Below, one piece after another: positions 34,388-45,310 of a stretch of DNA of 64,000 bases (the first letter of the stretch is position 1; each line of letters begins with the position of its first letter). A program made the translations under genes and the position numbers. Source of the DNA: Symbiodinium kawagutii (taxonomy: Eukaryota > Sar > Dinophyceae > Suessiales > Symbiodiniaceae); NCBI GenBank assembly GCA_009767595.1, contig VSDK01004685.1, positions 599,234 through 663,233 of the forward strand, given 5' to 3'. The notes beneath the pieces are model-generated. The model was not told the origin of the DNA. It worked only from the letters and a program-made list of their open reading frames with translations, and did no database searches.

Positions 34388-35867
34388 CTTTGAATTTGCG
34401 GTAGCAACACAAACCACTTTATCTGTCCTGACTATAACCCGGGGTTGCTGTACTTACCATGAATTCAGTGGTGTTGAGGCACAGGAACTTAGCTGAAGGC
34501 GAACTGAAACGACCATTTGTAGAGTACAGCATCTCTCTATGTGCTCAATACTCCGGCACGCTTTTTATTCTAGTGACACAAGTTCTTGAAACCAAAACAA
34601 AACAGAACAGAAAAGAATGGAACAACCAAACATTCAAAACTCTGGGGAAAATGTGAAGTCTGGCATCTGGTGCAAAAAAAAATCAGCAAAACTCCATGGC
34701 GAGACACCCTGCAACATTGGCTGCAGATTTCGCACCACTTCCACCAGGGCTTCTTCCACACAGGGCTGATCTGCAGGGAGCTTCAAATCCCAGCGCTGCT
34801 GCCGATCTCTCACAGATCCCAACCATTCCCGTTCCAAGTTTTTCCGCTCGTCAGGGTCCGCCAGCTCCTCCAAGGAGTTCTGGATGCGCAAGAGCTCGCG
34901 GTCGACAAAGTCCTGCACTGATGAGGAGTCATTTGGTGAAAAGAACTCACGGTTCCATTTGTTCACGATGGATGTCACTGATGGGATTTGTTCCGTGGCT
35001 TCACCAGCAACAACTGCTGTTGTTAATTGCTCCCGCGATTAAACGTGCATGACTGAGCAATCCTCACCGCGACCAACATACCCAACTTGGGGGCCACCAC
35101 TCGGGTGCTACCGGACCCAGCGGTCCTTCAGTCGTTGGCATTTCTCTGGGCTCAAAACATCTTGGACCAAGGCGCAACCGTGAAGCTCCAGATGCTCAAT
35201 GCCTCACAGCTGCAACTGACAACAGCAGCAAGAGAGACCTAAGGATCCTAAGGAAAGCCTAGCAACGCCTATATGCACCCCTAGGGACCCCTAGGGACCC
35301 CATGGCTATCAATATATGGCTATCAATATATAGTGATTTCTCAAGTTATAGGGATTTTTAGGGAACACCATGGACCCCCCCAGTTATCATGCATTGTAAA
35401 CCGTTGATAGTAACAAATCAACCATTTTTTGAGATGGATACGGATAGAATTCATATTGAGAATCAGCATCTTTTGCAACACCTGCAATAACATGGATCTA
35501 CGATTCAATCATCATGAATCGAAACAATGACATACACAATATAGATTAACATGTATTTAATTGATCAAAATTGAACAAATGCATTTACATCAATCTGCAC
35601 ATACTTTTAATCATATTGGGGGTTCTTAGACTTGGGGTCCTCAAACATATCTAGAAAAATCAGCATATCATGAGGATATGGCGCATCCCCACCCTGACCA
35701 TGGCTGCCCAAGCGACACATCTCGGGCGCCAGCTGCAGATCCGCCAGCGCCATGGCGTCCAAGGCCTCCCAGGCGCAGTTCTCGACCTCGTCATGGCAGA
35801 GCTCCACGGCTTTGCCCTCGGGGAGCGATAGGAAGTCCAGGGCCGTTGCGGCGTCCACGGTGGCCAT
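32503..35867 (-). CDS. Phytanoyl-CoA dioxygenase (PhyH) family gene, six exons
   Basis: Exons: 35867-35693 (ATG start, MATVDAATALDFLSLPEGKA), 35202-35117 (HLELHGCALVQDVLSPEKCQ), 34912-34708 (RWDLKLPADQPCVEEALVEV), about 33896-33714 (LITDPGAPRQNVHVDT, FVALQDVTEDMGPTTV), 33435-33206 (ALLMNSRLLHCGGAN, ARRRLFYMNL), 32736-32503 (GSTYSIHHSLAGRGPRLVDI, stop TGA). All junctions keep phase except exon 4 to 5, where the donor is uncertain (GC at 33713 or a nearby GA site). About 370 residues. The HxD (about residue 183) and distal His (about 270) are the Fe(II) ligands of PhyH enzymes, and the Arg cluster after it would bind 2-oxoglutarate. Such enzymes hydroxylate lipids or small molecules. Substrate unknown. 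GC3 is near 90%. Confidence 0.85.
33904..33937. repeat. GGAT tetranucleotide tract
   Basis: Eight atgg units lie 8 bases upstream of the exon 4 acceptor of the PhyH gene. On the minus strand they form part of a pyrimidine-rich tract (ccatccatccat) ahead of the AG. Confidence 0.9.
33954..34045. mobile_element. MITE-like element, family D
   Basis: Left ctggttggtggttgaacca, right ttgaaaccacaaaccaaat. The interior has attagttcaccaaccaaaac and tagggaaaac. It lies about 60 bases upstream of the PhyH exon 4 acceptor, inside intron 3. Confidence 0.7.
34063..34289. repeat. GGATT pentanucleotide minisatellite
   Basis: More than 40 ggatt units with occasional ggat, ggact and gatt variants. Lies within intron 3 of the PhyH gene. 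The open frames in all phases are caused by the repeat. Confidence 0.95.
34286..34384. repeat. GAT trinucleotide tract
   Basis: Continuous with the preceding pentanucleotide; contains two gctgat interruptions about 45 bases apart. Intronic. Confidence 0.95.
35330..35440. mobile_element. Possible family A element (diverged)
   Basis: Left tgatttctcaagttataggg, right accattttttgagatgg; central catgcattgtaaacc. Ends only partly pair. Lies in intron 1 of the PhyH gene. Confidence 0.3.
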
Positions 35868-36023
35868 GGCGCTGCTCAAATGGCATGGTGGGGTGCAGGT
35901 GGACTGGACTTCATGTAGTGTTTGTTTTTGCTCACGCCCCCCCTAACGGCCCTGGAGAATTCAGTCATTTTGCAGTTCTATCGTGTTCATCTCTGGTGCG
36001 GCATGCGTTCCGTTGGGGTGGGG

Positions 36024-36400
36024 GCTACGGTGGGTTGGTGTACACGTTAACGTTCACTTGCACTTACGTCACGGAGTTTATGCTACGGTGGGGTGGCGTA
36101 CACGTTAATTAACGTTCACTTGCACCTACGCCACGGAGTTGATGCTACGGTGGGTTGGTGTACACGTCAACGTTCACTTGCACCTATGTCACGGAGTTGA
36201 TGCTACGGTGGGTTGGTGTACACGTTAACGTTCACTTGCACTTACGTCACGGAGTTGATGCTACGGTGGGGTGGCGTACACGTTAATTAACGTTCACTTG
36301 CACCTACGTCACGGAGTTGATGCTACGGTGGGTTGGTGTACACGTTAGCATTCACTTGCACCTTCGTCACGGAGTTGATGCTACGGTGGGTTGGGGTGGG
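36024..36400. repeat. 58/62-base satellite with A-B-A order
   Basis: Six units each begin gctacggtgg and end cacggagttgat. Starts: 36024, 36082, 36144, 36202, 36260 and 36322, with a truncated seventh at 36380. Units 2 and 5 carry ggggtggcg and an extra 'ttaa' (62 bases); the others are 58. The order is A B A A B A, so a 178-base three-unit block was itself duplicated. Lies upstream of the PhyH gene start. Confidence 0.95.
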
Positions 36401-36465
36401 GTTGGGCTGGGTGGGGGGGGGGGCACAACCAAGTTCGTGGGGTTGGGGTGGGTGGGTGGCGCACA
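36385..36465 (+). repeat. G-rich tract
   Basis: Runs of three to eleven G separated by one to three bases (ggggtggggttgggctgggt and similar). It satisfies the simple four-G-run pattern for a quadruplex on this strand. Confidence 0.7.
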
Positions 36466-36593
36466 ACAAAATTCGTATTGTGCTTGTACGTGAGGTGCAT
36501 GTGAGTACCATCAGCAAGATGTTGTAGTGATGGAATGATGGTTTATTAAAAGTATAAGTAGATCTTCCGAACCCACGGTTGCCATTGGCATTG

Positions 36594-36594
36594 G

Positions 36595-36664
<70 letters not shown>

Positions 36665-36666
36665 GT
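36594..36666. repeat. CAT trinucleotide tract
   Basis: About 23 uninterrupted cat units, then cgtcac. Confidence 0.95.
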
Positions 36667-36964
36667 CACCATCATGATCCTTATCATGATCTTCATCTAC
36701 ATGATCAACTTTCTCTTGATGAACTTCAAGAAGTCAGTTTTTTTCGTTTTCAAGAATCACTTGCACATGTTTTGCCCCACTAGAACTACGACTTCACAGC
36801 CTCGAAACCATGGAAAACGCAGGGTAAAATGAACATGTCCTGAAATGCGCGCCAGCACAAAATCCTGTAAGGGTTGCCGAAAACACTTCAGATGTCAAAA
36901 TCAGAACGAGCAAAAGGCGCGGGACCGTTACAGCGGGCGTGACCTTGTTTTTTGGGAGGTGTTT

Positions 36965-37040
36965 CATGTTTTTTGATGTTTTTGTTCATGTTTGTTTTCA
37001 TGTTTTTTGATGTTTTTGTTCATGTTTGTTTCATGTTTTT
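36965..37040. repeat. 34-base tandem repeat, two copies plus
   Basis: The unit catgttttttgatgtttttg then ttcatgtttgttt occurs twice in tandem with one base of length change, followed by a partial third. Confidence 0.85.
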
Positions 37041-40000
37041 CATTGTTCTTGACGCTTGATCTTAGATCATCCTGCGCCATCTTTGGCATCGAGTGATTTA
37101 AAAATTATAGAACTAATCAAGCCAATTTTCCACAAAAAGCCATGAATTGTCACGGCTGCCGTTGATAACTTTCTGGTTGATCTAGATTTCTGTACCAGAA
37201 ATAACTCTCTTTTCATGTTTGGGCATCACCACTGTGCTTGGACGCACAAACATGTTTTTGGTTCCTAAGAGCCACTCCACTATGTCTGTTTCAAAGTCAT
37301 GATCAGCAACACACCTGTGGATTGCTGCATGGTAGGTGTGCCCGCGTCGCTTTTGATCCACTGCAACAAAACGGTCTTGTGGAGCGATCTTCAATGAAAG
37401 TCGAGTGACCGGGCAAGCAACACATGTCCCATATGCATCCATATGCAACATGTAACATGTACCTTATCATTGTCAATAGTTGCGCCTTACATGGCCAACA
37501 GTCAGTGGCTGTCCCTTCATTAATTTGCCAAGCTGTTGGCATTTAGAGAATGTGACTGTCTTCATCCCTCCTGGCTGTGAACATCGTTGCGAGGTTGTCC
37601 AGGAACCAGGGCAGTACACGAAATAGTTCAGAAATTATCATTTGGGATTTGGGTACGGGAAAATATCCAGAAAAATAAAACACGTTCATGATGGTGCCTG
37701 GTATTGTTCTGATAATAAGCCAATTCAACTGTATTTTACCATTAATGATGGTTGATCATTAGCCATATCTCCATATCTCATGTTTGACATTGTTTGACCA
37801 TTGTGTTTTTGGTGGGATTTTCTACCATTCAATCCACCACTTGGTGGTGTCGTCGTGTTTCTTCCACCAGTTCAAGGACAAGCTGGTCAATCTTAGGGAT
37901 CACAGCCACCTTGGAACATCATCATCAAACCTGCAGCCACTCACCAATGCCAACAAACCTATACCAGCAGCGATGCGAGTGTCACCCTGAAGTCGTCAAC
38001 ACCACATCCGAGGATGCCTTTAACTGCAAGAAAAATGGATGAAACTGCCACTGTCTCAGAATTTTTGGAACGACCACAGTTTGTGTCCCACTCCGCGAGT
38101 TAGGTGTGAACAAAGGAGTTGCAAACATATGTTTTCAAGGAGAAAAATCGAATGCCAGGTCGCTGCACGTCAACAAAAACAGTCTGACTCATATGAATCT
38201 TGGCTCTGATCGCCATCATCCTTGGCTCTGATTTCCTAGAGGTGCTAAGATTATCTAAGATTCACAGCAACTGAGCCATGTCAAAACCCTCTGGTGCAAA
38301 GACTAAACCGTACAGGGATTGTAATCTTGTCAGTAACTGGTAAGTTGGCCCACCCCCAAACTCGAACTGCTGACTAGAATGGGGATCAACCTGACCATGC
38401 TGACAGGATCTGCGCAAAGCACCTCTGGTTCAGCCCACATCGGAGTTGATGTCCATTGAAGCTCTGAGGATGCATCCACAGAGGTCTGAGCGGAACATCA
38501 TCGGCGTGCGGCGTAGGAACTAAAAGAAAGGGACCATGATGAAGATCTGGGGCTTGAAACGTCCAAGGAGTTCAGGTGTGGAATCCCAAATAAATCATTT
38601 TGTGTTGGTTGGACCGCCATCACCACTAGCAGCCATAGGTGAAGATGACCCATGAGAACTGGACCAAAATTCTTCAAGGAGGCATATGATTCTGAGACAT
38701 TTTGTGAGTTTTGCTGGGAATCACTGCAACAAAGGGAACTCCAAATGATGTCCTGAACAAGAGCCGGTATGTGCATGGTGTATGGTCATTCACTATCTGT
38801 TCCCCACTGCCAGACAGCCGTGTAGCCATGGTGTCAGGGTACGCTTGTGATGCAAACAGCTGGCCTGGCAGTTTCAATAGACTTGATGGCAAGGCTAAAG
38901 GAAACTGGTAGCTGATAAAAATATGCCTGTGCCAGCTCAAAACGATGCATTTGTCGGTTGGAGTGAAACACTTGCATGTTCAATAAATGTATATTTCATC
39001 TCATTTCTCAACGCTTTGATTCGTATGTGCGCGAAGTTCAGCAACACGGGGTTTACTTAGACTGAGTGAGCAAACTCTTAAGCAGCATCAAACAAGCGTG
39101 TTGTCTCCTTTTTGAATTCTTAGTGATTTCCTAGTAAGACAAGGCTTGTAGGAAACCCATGGAAAACCCGACAAACCAACCAGGTTCATTGCGCCTACCA
39201 ACCACTGCCACTGATCCAACTGTCCCATCGCCGTGAGCGCATAAACGTGGAGCCTTCTGCTGCAAGCCCCACACAATGAACACGTCCTTGGCCAACGAGG
39301 TCAGCCAGGGGCCAGATTTCTGAGATGCGACTGTAGAGATACGAACATAGGTTCATGAGCATGTTATGTTAGATGAGTTATATTGGATCTAGTATCTCTA
39401 GAAGTTATATGGATCAAGTTATAATGGATCACGTTATATTGTTATGTTGTATTGGCTTGATTTTTGTGTACGGTCGATTGAAGATGCCGTTTGTATAGCA
39501 ATGTGTGTTTTGCTCACCAAGGATGAGATTCGGTATCATCATCAATCGGCAACCAAGGACCTCTTTCTTCATGCTCTTCTCTTCACGAAGTGGTTGCTGG
39601 TTTTCAGGGTCAACAGGCTATACATATTAAGCTAGGATGCCTATAACTAGACTGGATCAGCTGGTACGACAGTGTCAATATATCAAAGCTTAGTGGCATC
39701 TCACAATAAGAAGACTGCAGGATCAAGTCACTGCCCTGCACAGCAATGGTACGGCCTCTTGTAGTTGGTAAACCATGGTGGCATATACTCTTCATAGTTA
39801 GGTGGTCCCGAATCCCCTGATGAATTTAAGCTACCTTGTAAGTTTATTATCATGGCGATTTTCCAGCTATAAGCTACCTATCTGGTTCGTAGCCATGGTA
39901 GTACATACACAACCTCTGGATATATCATGGTCCATCAATGAAGTCAGCCAGTTCTCCTACAGGGCAAACACTGTTCCAGTGCGTCAGTGCCAATGAGCAC

Positions 40001-40080
40001 TCCACAAATGGTCACAACTGAAGCTCCTTGGCCTCAAACATCCCACTCCTTTATCAGCTATAGTGATGAAATAGCTGGTA
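37041..40080. other. Long stretch with no confident gene
   Basis: A minus frame at 37451-37182 (89 codons: LSLKIAPQDRFVAVDQKRRG, DFETDIVEWLLGTKN) reads like protein but has low GC3 and no splice edges, so it may be a transposon remnant. Elsewhere only short frames. No repeat family copies were recognised. Confidence 0.35.
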
Positions 40081-40082
40081 GT

Positions 40083-40195
40083 AAATGGTAGTTTCTCAAA
40101 ATAGGGGATCCCAAAGTTATGTTTGGTTTATTACTATAAATGGTCAATCAAATGGATGATAACTAGGGCGTCCAGTATATCTGAAAAATTAAATC
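40083..40195. mobile_element. MITE-like element, family A
   Basis: Left ggtagtttctcaaaatagggg, core tttggtttattactataaat, right gcgtccagtatatctgaaaa (degraded). Confidence 0.65.
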
Positions 40196-40749
40196 ATGTA
40201 CACACTGGGCTTCGGATCACTTCTTAATCACTATGGCTGGTCACTTGAGTTGATTTCGCGAGCACTTCCTGTCCCCAATCAGCGAGTGCACAGCAAGCGC
40301 TGGGAAACCATCTATTTTCGGGTACGGTCATGTGTGTGGACCTATTTTTTCACTGCATCGTAGTTGTGAAAACCATCACTATAGCAAACATGGTCGGTAT
40401 ATACAACAATGGCTGGTATATAGATGGTTGTGAAAACCAAAACCAATTCAGTTATAGTATAGAATCTTGGCTGAGTGAGGATGAACTGGAGCTCATGGTA
40501 TCAAAACGGGATGATATCAGGTCCAATCAAACATCAAAATATGTTGATACCTTTTATTTAGAGGTATTTTGAATCCCTAGCAAACCAAATTCTCACAACC
40601 ACCAAAAACAATCAGAAGATTATCCAAATCTGACTATCCATCGAGCACTTCCCCAAAAGCAAGCTACAGTACTACATAGACTCTTGCAAACAGCCATGAA
40701 CCACCATTGACCACCACTAACCATGATCAACCATTCCCAACCACCATGA

Positions 40750-40910
40750 ACCACCCTCAAACAACCCTACCGTTCCCTCAGCTGCCACTAAAACCGCTGG
40801 CAAGCTAAGACCCGAGCAGTGGTAGGCACTGTGCTCGTGGGAAGAGTCGTGCTGGTCTCCACAGCAACCGGCAACACGCCTGCTGGGCTGCCGCGTTGAC
40901 AGGAGGGCAA
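40750..40910. CDS. Predicted exon island, strand uncertain
   Basis: Minus frames VLPVAVETSTTLPTSTVPTT (AG|GCGTG acceptor, GTTTTA donor) or RRVAGCCGDQHDSSHEHSAY; plus VPSAATKTAGKLRPEQ. Modest GC3 bias. Product unknown. Confidence 0.3.
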
Positions 40911-41610
40911 AACGACATTTCAAACGTTGGTCATACCATGCTGTCGTAGCATTTCATGCATTTTAGGGCATTTCACGGTATGCTGTAGTTACCGTGAGTG
41001 ATAGTTTGTCATCATCGAATATCATCATTTATGTTCCACTAAGCATCAATAATAATGATGATGATACTAATAATAAGTATTAATAAGTCAAGTATGCTGT
41101 AGTCACTAACCATCGATTTTTGGTGGGAATGTGTGGGATTGCTGACTTTTTTTCAGCAATCCTTTTTGGGACAAGTGCAGCAGCTGCACTAGTCAAGATT
41201 TCCTAGACGTAGTCAAGATTTCCTAGAATAAATTCCCACGAAAAGGAAAGTAAACTAGCGCCAATTTAGAACGCTGCTCAGCTGGAAGTCCCCAAGAGAT
41301 CGTGATCCCAACATCAGTTTGGTCACAGCTTCCCACCTTCGCTCGTCGCGGTTGCAAGAGGTTTTGGGGAACAACTGGGAGACAAGTAAGGTCCAACAAT
41401 TTTGGGTCAACATCTGTTTGGGGCGAACCATAAGTTGGGTCAACATCTGTTTGAACAACTGTAATAATCAACTGTTTGGTGGGACAGTTCAAGACAAATG
41501 TTGGACCAAGATGGAAGACAAGTACAGTAATCAAAACACAAGTGATTGGCGGCTGGCAACGAATTGAAATACCTGGTTCATTACCTGCATTGTCACAATC
41601 ATTGATGACA

Positions 41611-41733
41611 CGGGGGTTTCTCAAAATAGGGAAGAACTCAAGTCATTCTTTATTGACCATTTCTACTAATTATGACATAATCATTTTTGATAACCAACCA
41701 TTTTTGGGCTTCCCCATGAATTGGGAAACCACC
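41611..41733. mobile_element. MITE-like element, family A
   Basis: Left gggggtttctcaaaatagggaag, right tttgggcttccccatgaatt then gggaaaccaccac. Slightly longer interior with aaccaaccatttttggg. Confidence 0.65.
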
Positions 41734-42097
41734 ACATGAGTTCCTTGTTCAAAACCCTGCGCGGTTCGTCAAGCTGTTGGGAAGGGAGCACAATGGTTCG
41801 CCCATGGCTCTGGGTATAGTTGGTGGCTAGACCCATTCCAAGCGATTCCAAGACTCTGAGATAACCATTAGGTTTCCTACATTTGTGAAATACATGATAC
41901 TACATGTGGGAAAAAAATGTCATTCAAACCACCAACCAGTGGTTAGGTCATCATGAGTTTGTTGCTTATCCCCTATCAATAATTATCAATCAGGTTTAAA
42001 ACCACCAGCTAGTGATACTTGGTGACCAACTACCCCAACAATTGTAGTTGTTCAACCATAAAGTTGCTGCAAATTAAAATCCCTATCTTTGCTTGAA

Positions 42098-42470
42098 TTA
42101 TTGTTGGTTGTTATCCCCTATTCTCAACCATTAATTAGCTAGTTAACCATTATAGTTGGTATATCCCCTACTATTGTTGGTTGTTATCCCCTATTCTCGA
42201 CCATTAATTCATATTAATTCGCTAGTTAACCATTATAGTTGGTATATCCCCTACTATTGTTGGTTGTTATCCCCTATTCTCAACCATTAATTAGCTAGTT
42301 AACCATTATAGTTGGTATATCACTTACTATTGTTGGTTGTTATCCCCTATTAATAACCAGCTAAACCGTTGGTTAATCAGCCAATGTTAATGATTAACAG
42401 TGGAAAAATAGGCTAATAGTAGGGGATAACAACCAACAATAGTAGGCTGATTAGCCTATTAATAACCATT
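42098..42470. repeat. 73-82 base tandem repeat with terminal inverted copy
   Basis: Three to four copies of attgttggttgttatcccct, attctcaaccattaattagc, tagttaaccattatagttgg, tatatccccta. The second copy has an inserted attcatatt. At 42410-42450 the phrase returns inverted (taggggataacaaccaacaa). Non-coding. Confidence 0.85.
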
Positions 42471-42549
42471 AACCATTGATATCCCCTATTTTTTCCACTG
42501 TTATCCCCTCTTAGCCTACTCATTTCCACTCTAAACCAACCATTTTCCA

Positions 42550-42720
42550 AGGCACCTGCAGTGCTACCCCCTGGTGGCTGCCGGGTAGGACCCCACGGTG
42601 GCGCTCCAGCACCGGTGGGGCCTAGGCTTTGATACGTGCTTGGCCGCACACAGCGCTGCGGGCCGCAGTAGCCTTGGGATGAGCGGCATCGTTGGGGTGT
42701 CCACTGGCTATGGGTCAATA
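42550..42720. CDS. Predicted exon island, strand uncertain
   Basis: Minus frame MPLIPRLLRPAALCAAKHVS then KPRPHRCWSATVGSYPAATR is 78% GC3 and could end at a GTAGCA donor. A short plus alternative (HLQCYPLVAA, AG|GCACC to GTAGGA) covers only the left third. I lean to minus. Confidence 0.4.
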
Positions 42721-42849
42721 GTGACAAGTGATGGTTAAGCTGGTTGATGATTATTGAGGAGTATAGATCTAAAGAGTTAAGATAATTAGTGATTGTTAGT
42801 TGATGATTGATGATAATCAATGGAGATTCATATTGATCAGTGGTTGTGA

Positions 42850-44600
42850 TGCCAAATCACACATGTACTTCTTCTCATTTTTTGACGTATCTCTTTGCTA
42901 TAGTTCAAGGCCAATCACTTCGAACATCAAAATCCCAGCCAAGCCACGGTGTAGCGCCCATCTACGTTGATTGAAGTACAAAAAACATATGGTTTGGTTC
43001 ATTAATGGTGGTACCTACCAACCATCCAATAATAGTAACTCAAAAAATGGGGAAATGACTAGGTTTTGGGGGGTAGACTTTTTTTGAACAAACCCATATT
43101 GCTGCTTCTCAAACTAGTGGCTTCCAGTGGCAATCCGGTATTAACCTGTTCTAATCATAAACCACTATTCATTGTTCTACCTTTTTTTTAAGGGACCCTT
43201 ATACGGATCTCTTTTTCATGTCATGACATCTCCCTTCACTGAGGGGATTTCTATGCATGATGACCCACACATATTCGTATAACTGGCAATAGCACCAGTC
43301 CAGGGCCCCAGTGAATATGCTTCATGACGACATTCATCCATTCATAGACATTAGTTAGCCATCCAGGGTATCTAATAGATATCATATCATGATTTGATGT
43401 TAATATGATATATGCAGGATATCACTATCCATTACTGAATGGGTATCCAGATATCCATAGCTCATTCCGTTTGGATATTTGAGGTGTCTCACATTCATCC
43501 CTTCCAACCGGATCACATTTCCGCCGCCGCGAATCATCGGCGAGCAGCAAACAGCATGGAAGCAACTCACTCCCATTGTCTGAATCTCAATGGAACTTGA
43601 CACCTGCACGTGGCGCACTACCCGATTAATGAAAACCATGGCACATGATACGTGAAAACAACTTGAGTGCTTCGAAATGGAACAAACACAAACCGTGTAG
43701 CTCTAACTTTTTGGAAGCTGTTCTATCCATTTCACCTTAATCAGCGTATCTTCTTGATCTGGGCACAGCTTTGATTGGGCTCGAGTTTTTTTCAGTTGAT
43801 CAAAACATCAAACTAAGATCAATTGTTTCAGTCTTAACTGACAGTTATAGGTATGCACTTGCGGCACTTGCGGATTTTGTGTTGCTACATGAACAAAAGC
43901 CACCATTCAACAACGTTGACCAAATTCGGCTCATGGCTCGAAACGGGCTTGCTAGCGCGTCGAACCCTCAGAAAGAGTGGCAACAAAATAGTTTGTGGTC
44001 TAGGGGATGCATCCAACCCACTGCAAAGGTTGGTGAACTTATCCAACTATCGTAGGGCGATGGCTGAACCACCAGCATTGGGTCCTTGTGCTTCTCTGAC
44101 AACTATGCCACAATCGGTTGCCGGGCATAGCGTATCCAACAAAATCATGGGCGTAACGCGAGGTGCCATCCCATGACAAACTCAGTTTGTCCAAAAATGG
44201 TGTACAAAGTCACTGGCAGCATCTCCATTAACCATCAATAATAGTCATTGGGCTCGTTGATGAAGGGGTACCGCCATGCTATGGACAAACCCGAGCTTTG
44301 CACCTGTTTTTGTAGAAGATTTTGTCCAGAAGTCCAATCTTCAACTTCGAGCCTCAGTTGACATGGCCGTACCAAGGGCACAAGGTTTATGGTGTTACAG
44401 TAATGAATTTGTCGGTTGTACGGGTGGGGATCATATGCGTCATAGTGCATCATATCGCATCATCCGACGGTATCATGATATCATGTCATGGCATCGAAAT
44501 CATGTTGCATCAGGATCAGACTTCAAAACTTTAGCAGCAAACAAAACTGATTCAACAGATCATCCAAGATGAAAAGATCGGGAGACCAAGATCATCCAAG
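42850..44600. other. Stretch without confident gene
   Basis: Plus frames at 43771-44176 (LTKFGSWLETGLLARRTLRK; SNYRRAMAEPPALGPC) read like protein in two phases but have no splice edges. Otherwise AT-rich. Confidence 0.3.
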
Positions 44601-44639
44601 ATCACCACACCCCTTGGCCCCTCCAGGTTTCATGACGAA

Positions 44640-44808
44640 TCTGTGGGAAGGCCGTGCCCTGAGACACCTGAGTTGACCGTGCGTCGACCGAGTGGCGGTG
44701 GCGCTTGCTGCTTGGTGCCGTTGGTGAGAGGCGTCATGCCAACCAACTGCCTCGGCTGCAGGCCACAAAGGGCTTCGTTGGGTGGCTGGGATCTGCGGGG
44801 GTTGACCG
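44640..44808. CDS. Predicted exon island, strand uncertain
   Basis: Plus frame STEWRWRLLLGAVGERRHAN then QLPRLQATKGFVGWLGSAGV ends exactly at a GTAAGT donor. Minus frame TVNPRRSQPPNEALCGLQPR then QLVGMTPLTNGTKQQ is also open. A family D element begins at the right edge of this island. Confidence 0.4.
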
Positions 44809-44811
44809 TAA

Positions 44812-44925
44812 GTGGTTGGTGGTTGAAGCACCTGAATGAAAAATCCGCATGTCAAGCAACCATTTGTTCATAATCATTATAGGGCCTACCAGGGAAAATC
44901 AGAAATGTCTAAAACCATCAACCGG
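44812..44925. mobile_element. MITE-like element, family D
   Basis: Left gtggttggtggttgaagcac, right gtctaaaaccatcaaccgg. The interior has tcaagcaaccatttgttcat and agggaaaatcagaaatgt. It starts within four bases of an exon-like edge. Confidence 0.7.
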
Positions 44926-45049
44926 ATAAGGTTAATTTGGTAGATCCAAAGCATTGCAGAGATCGCACTCTCCTGCATGACGACACTTTGGATGATCCAA
45001 ATCCAAACCAACTAATTACGAGGATTGACCTTGAAAGACAGGAACAACA

Positions 45050-45310
45050 AGCAGGAAGCGAAACAGAGAGGTTCTTTTGGGCGGCTCCATGCTGGCTTCC
45101 CAATTGGGATCATCGGAATCATCACCACTATCATCATCCTCATCAGCCCATGGCGGTTGATCATCTCCGGAACATGCTTGAGTGCTACTGGTCTTGGCCA
45201 GTGGGGTGTCAGAGGTCAAGACATTGGTGCCGTAACTTGTGGTCGTTGGGGCGACGGCAGTGCCATGACAACATCAAATGGGACTCTACAACTTTACCCC
45301 TAAGCCATGT
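45050..45310. CDS. Possible exon, strand uncertain
   Basis: Minus frame GDDQPPWADEDDDSGDDSDD then PNWEASMEPPKRTSLF is acidic. Plus frame GIIGIITTIIILISPWRLII is hydrophobic. GC3 does not decide, and the gat/atc composition can create both. Confidence 0.2.

Noticed and set aside
33995..34496. Frames of repeated Ile-Gln-Ser-Asn-Pro or Trp-Ile-Gly-Leu-Asp
   Set aside because: Products of the GGATT and GAT tracts in all phases.
36024..36400. Regular repeats resembling a CRISPR array
   Set aside because: No unique spacers: whole units repeat in tandem, so this is a satellite.
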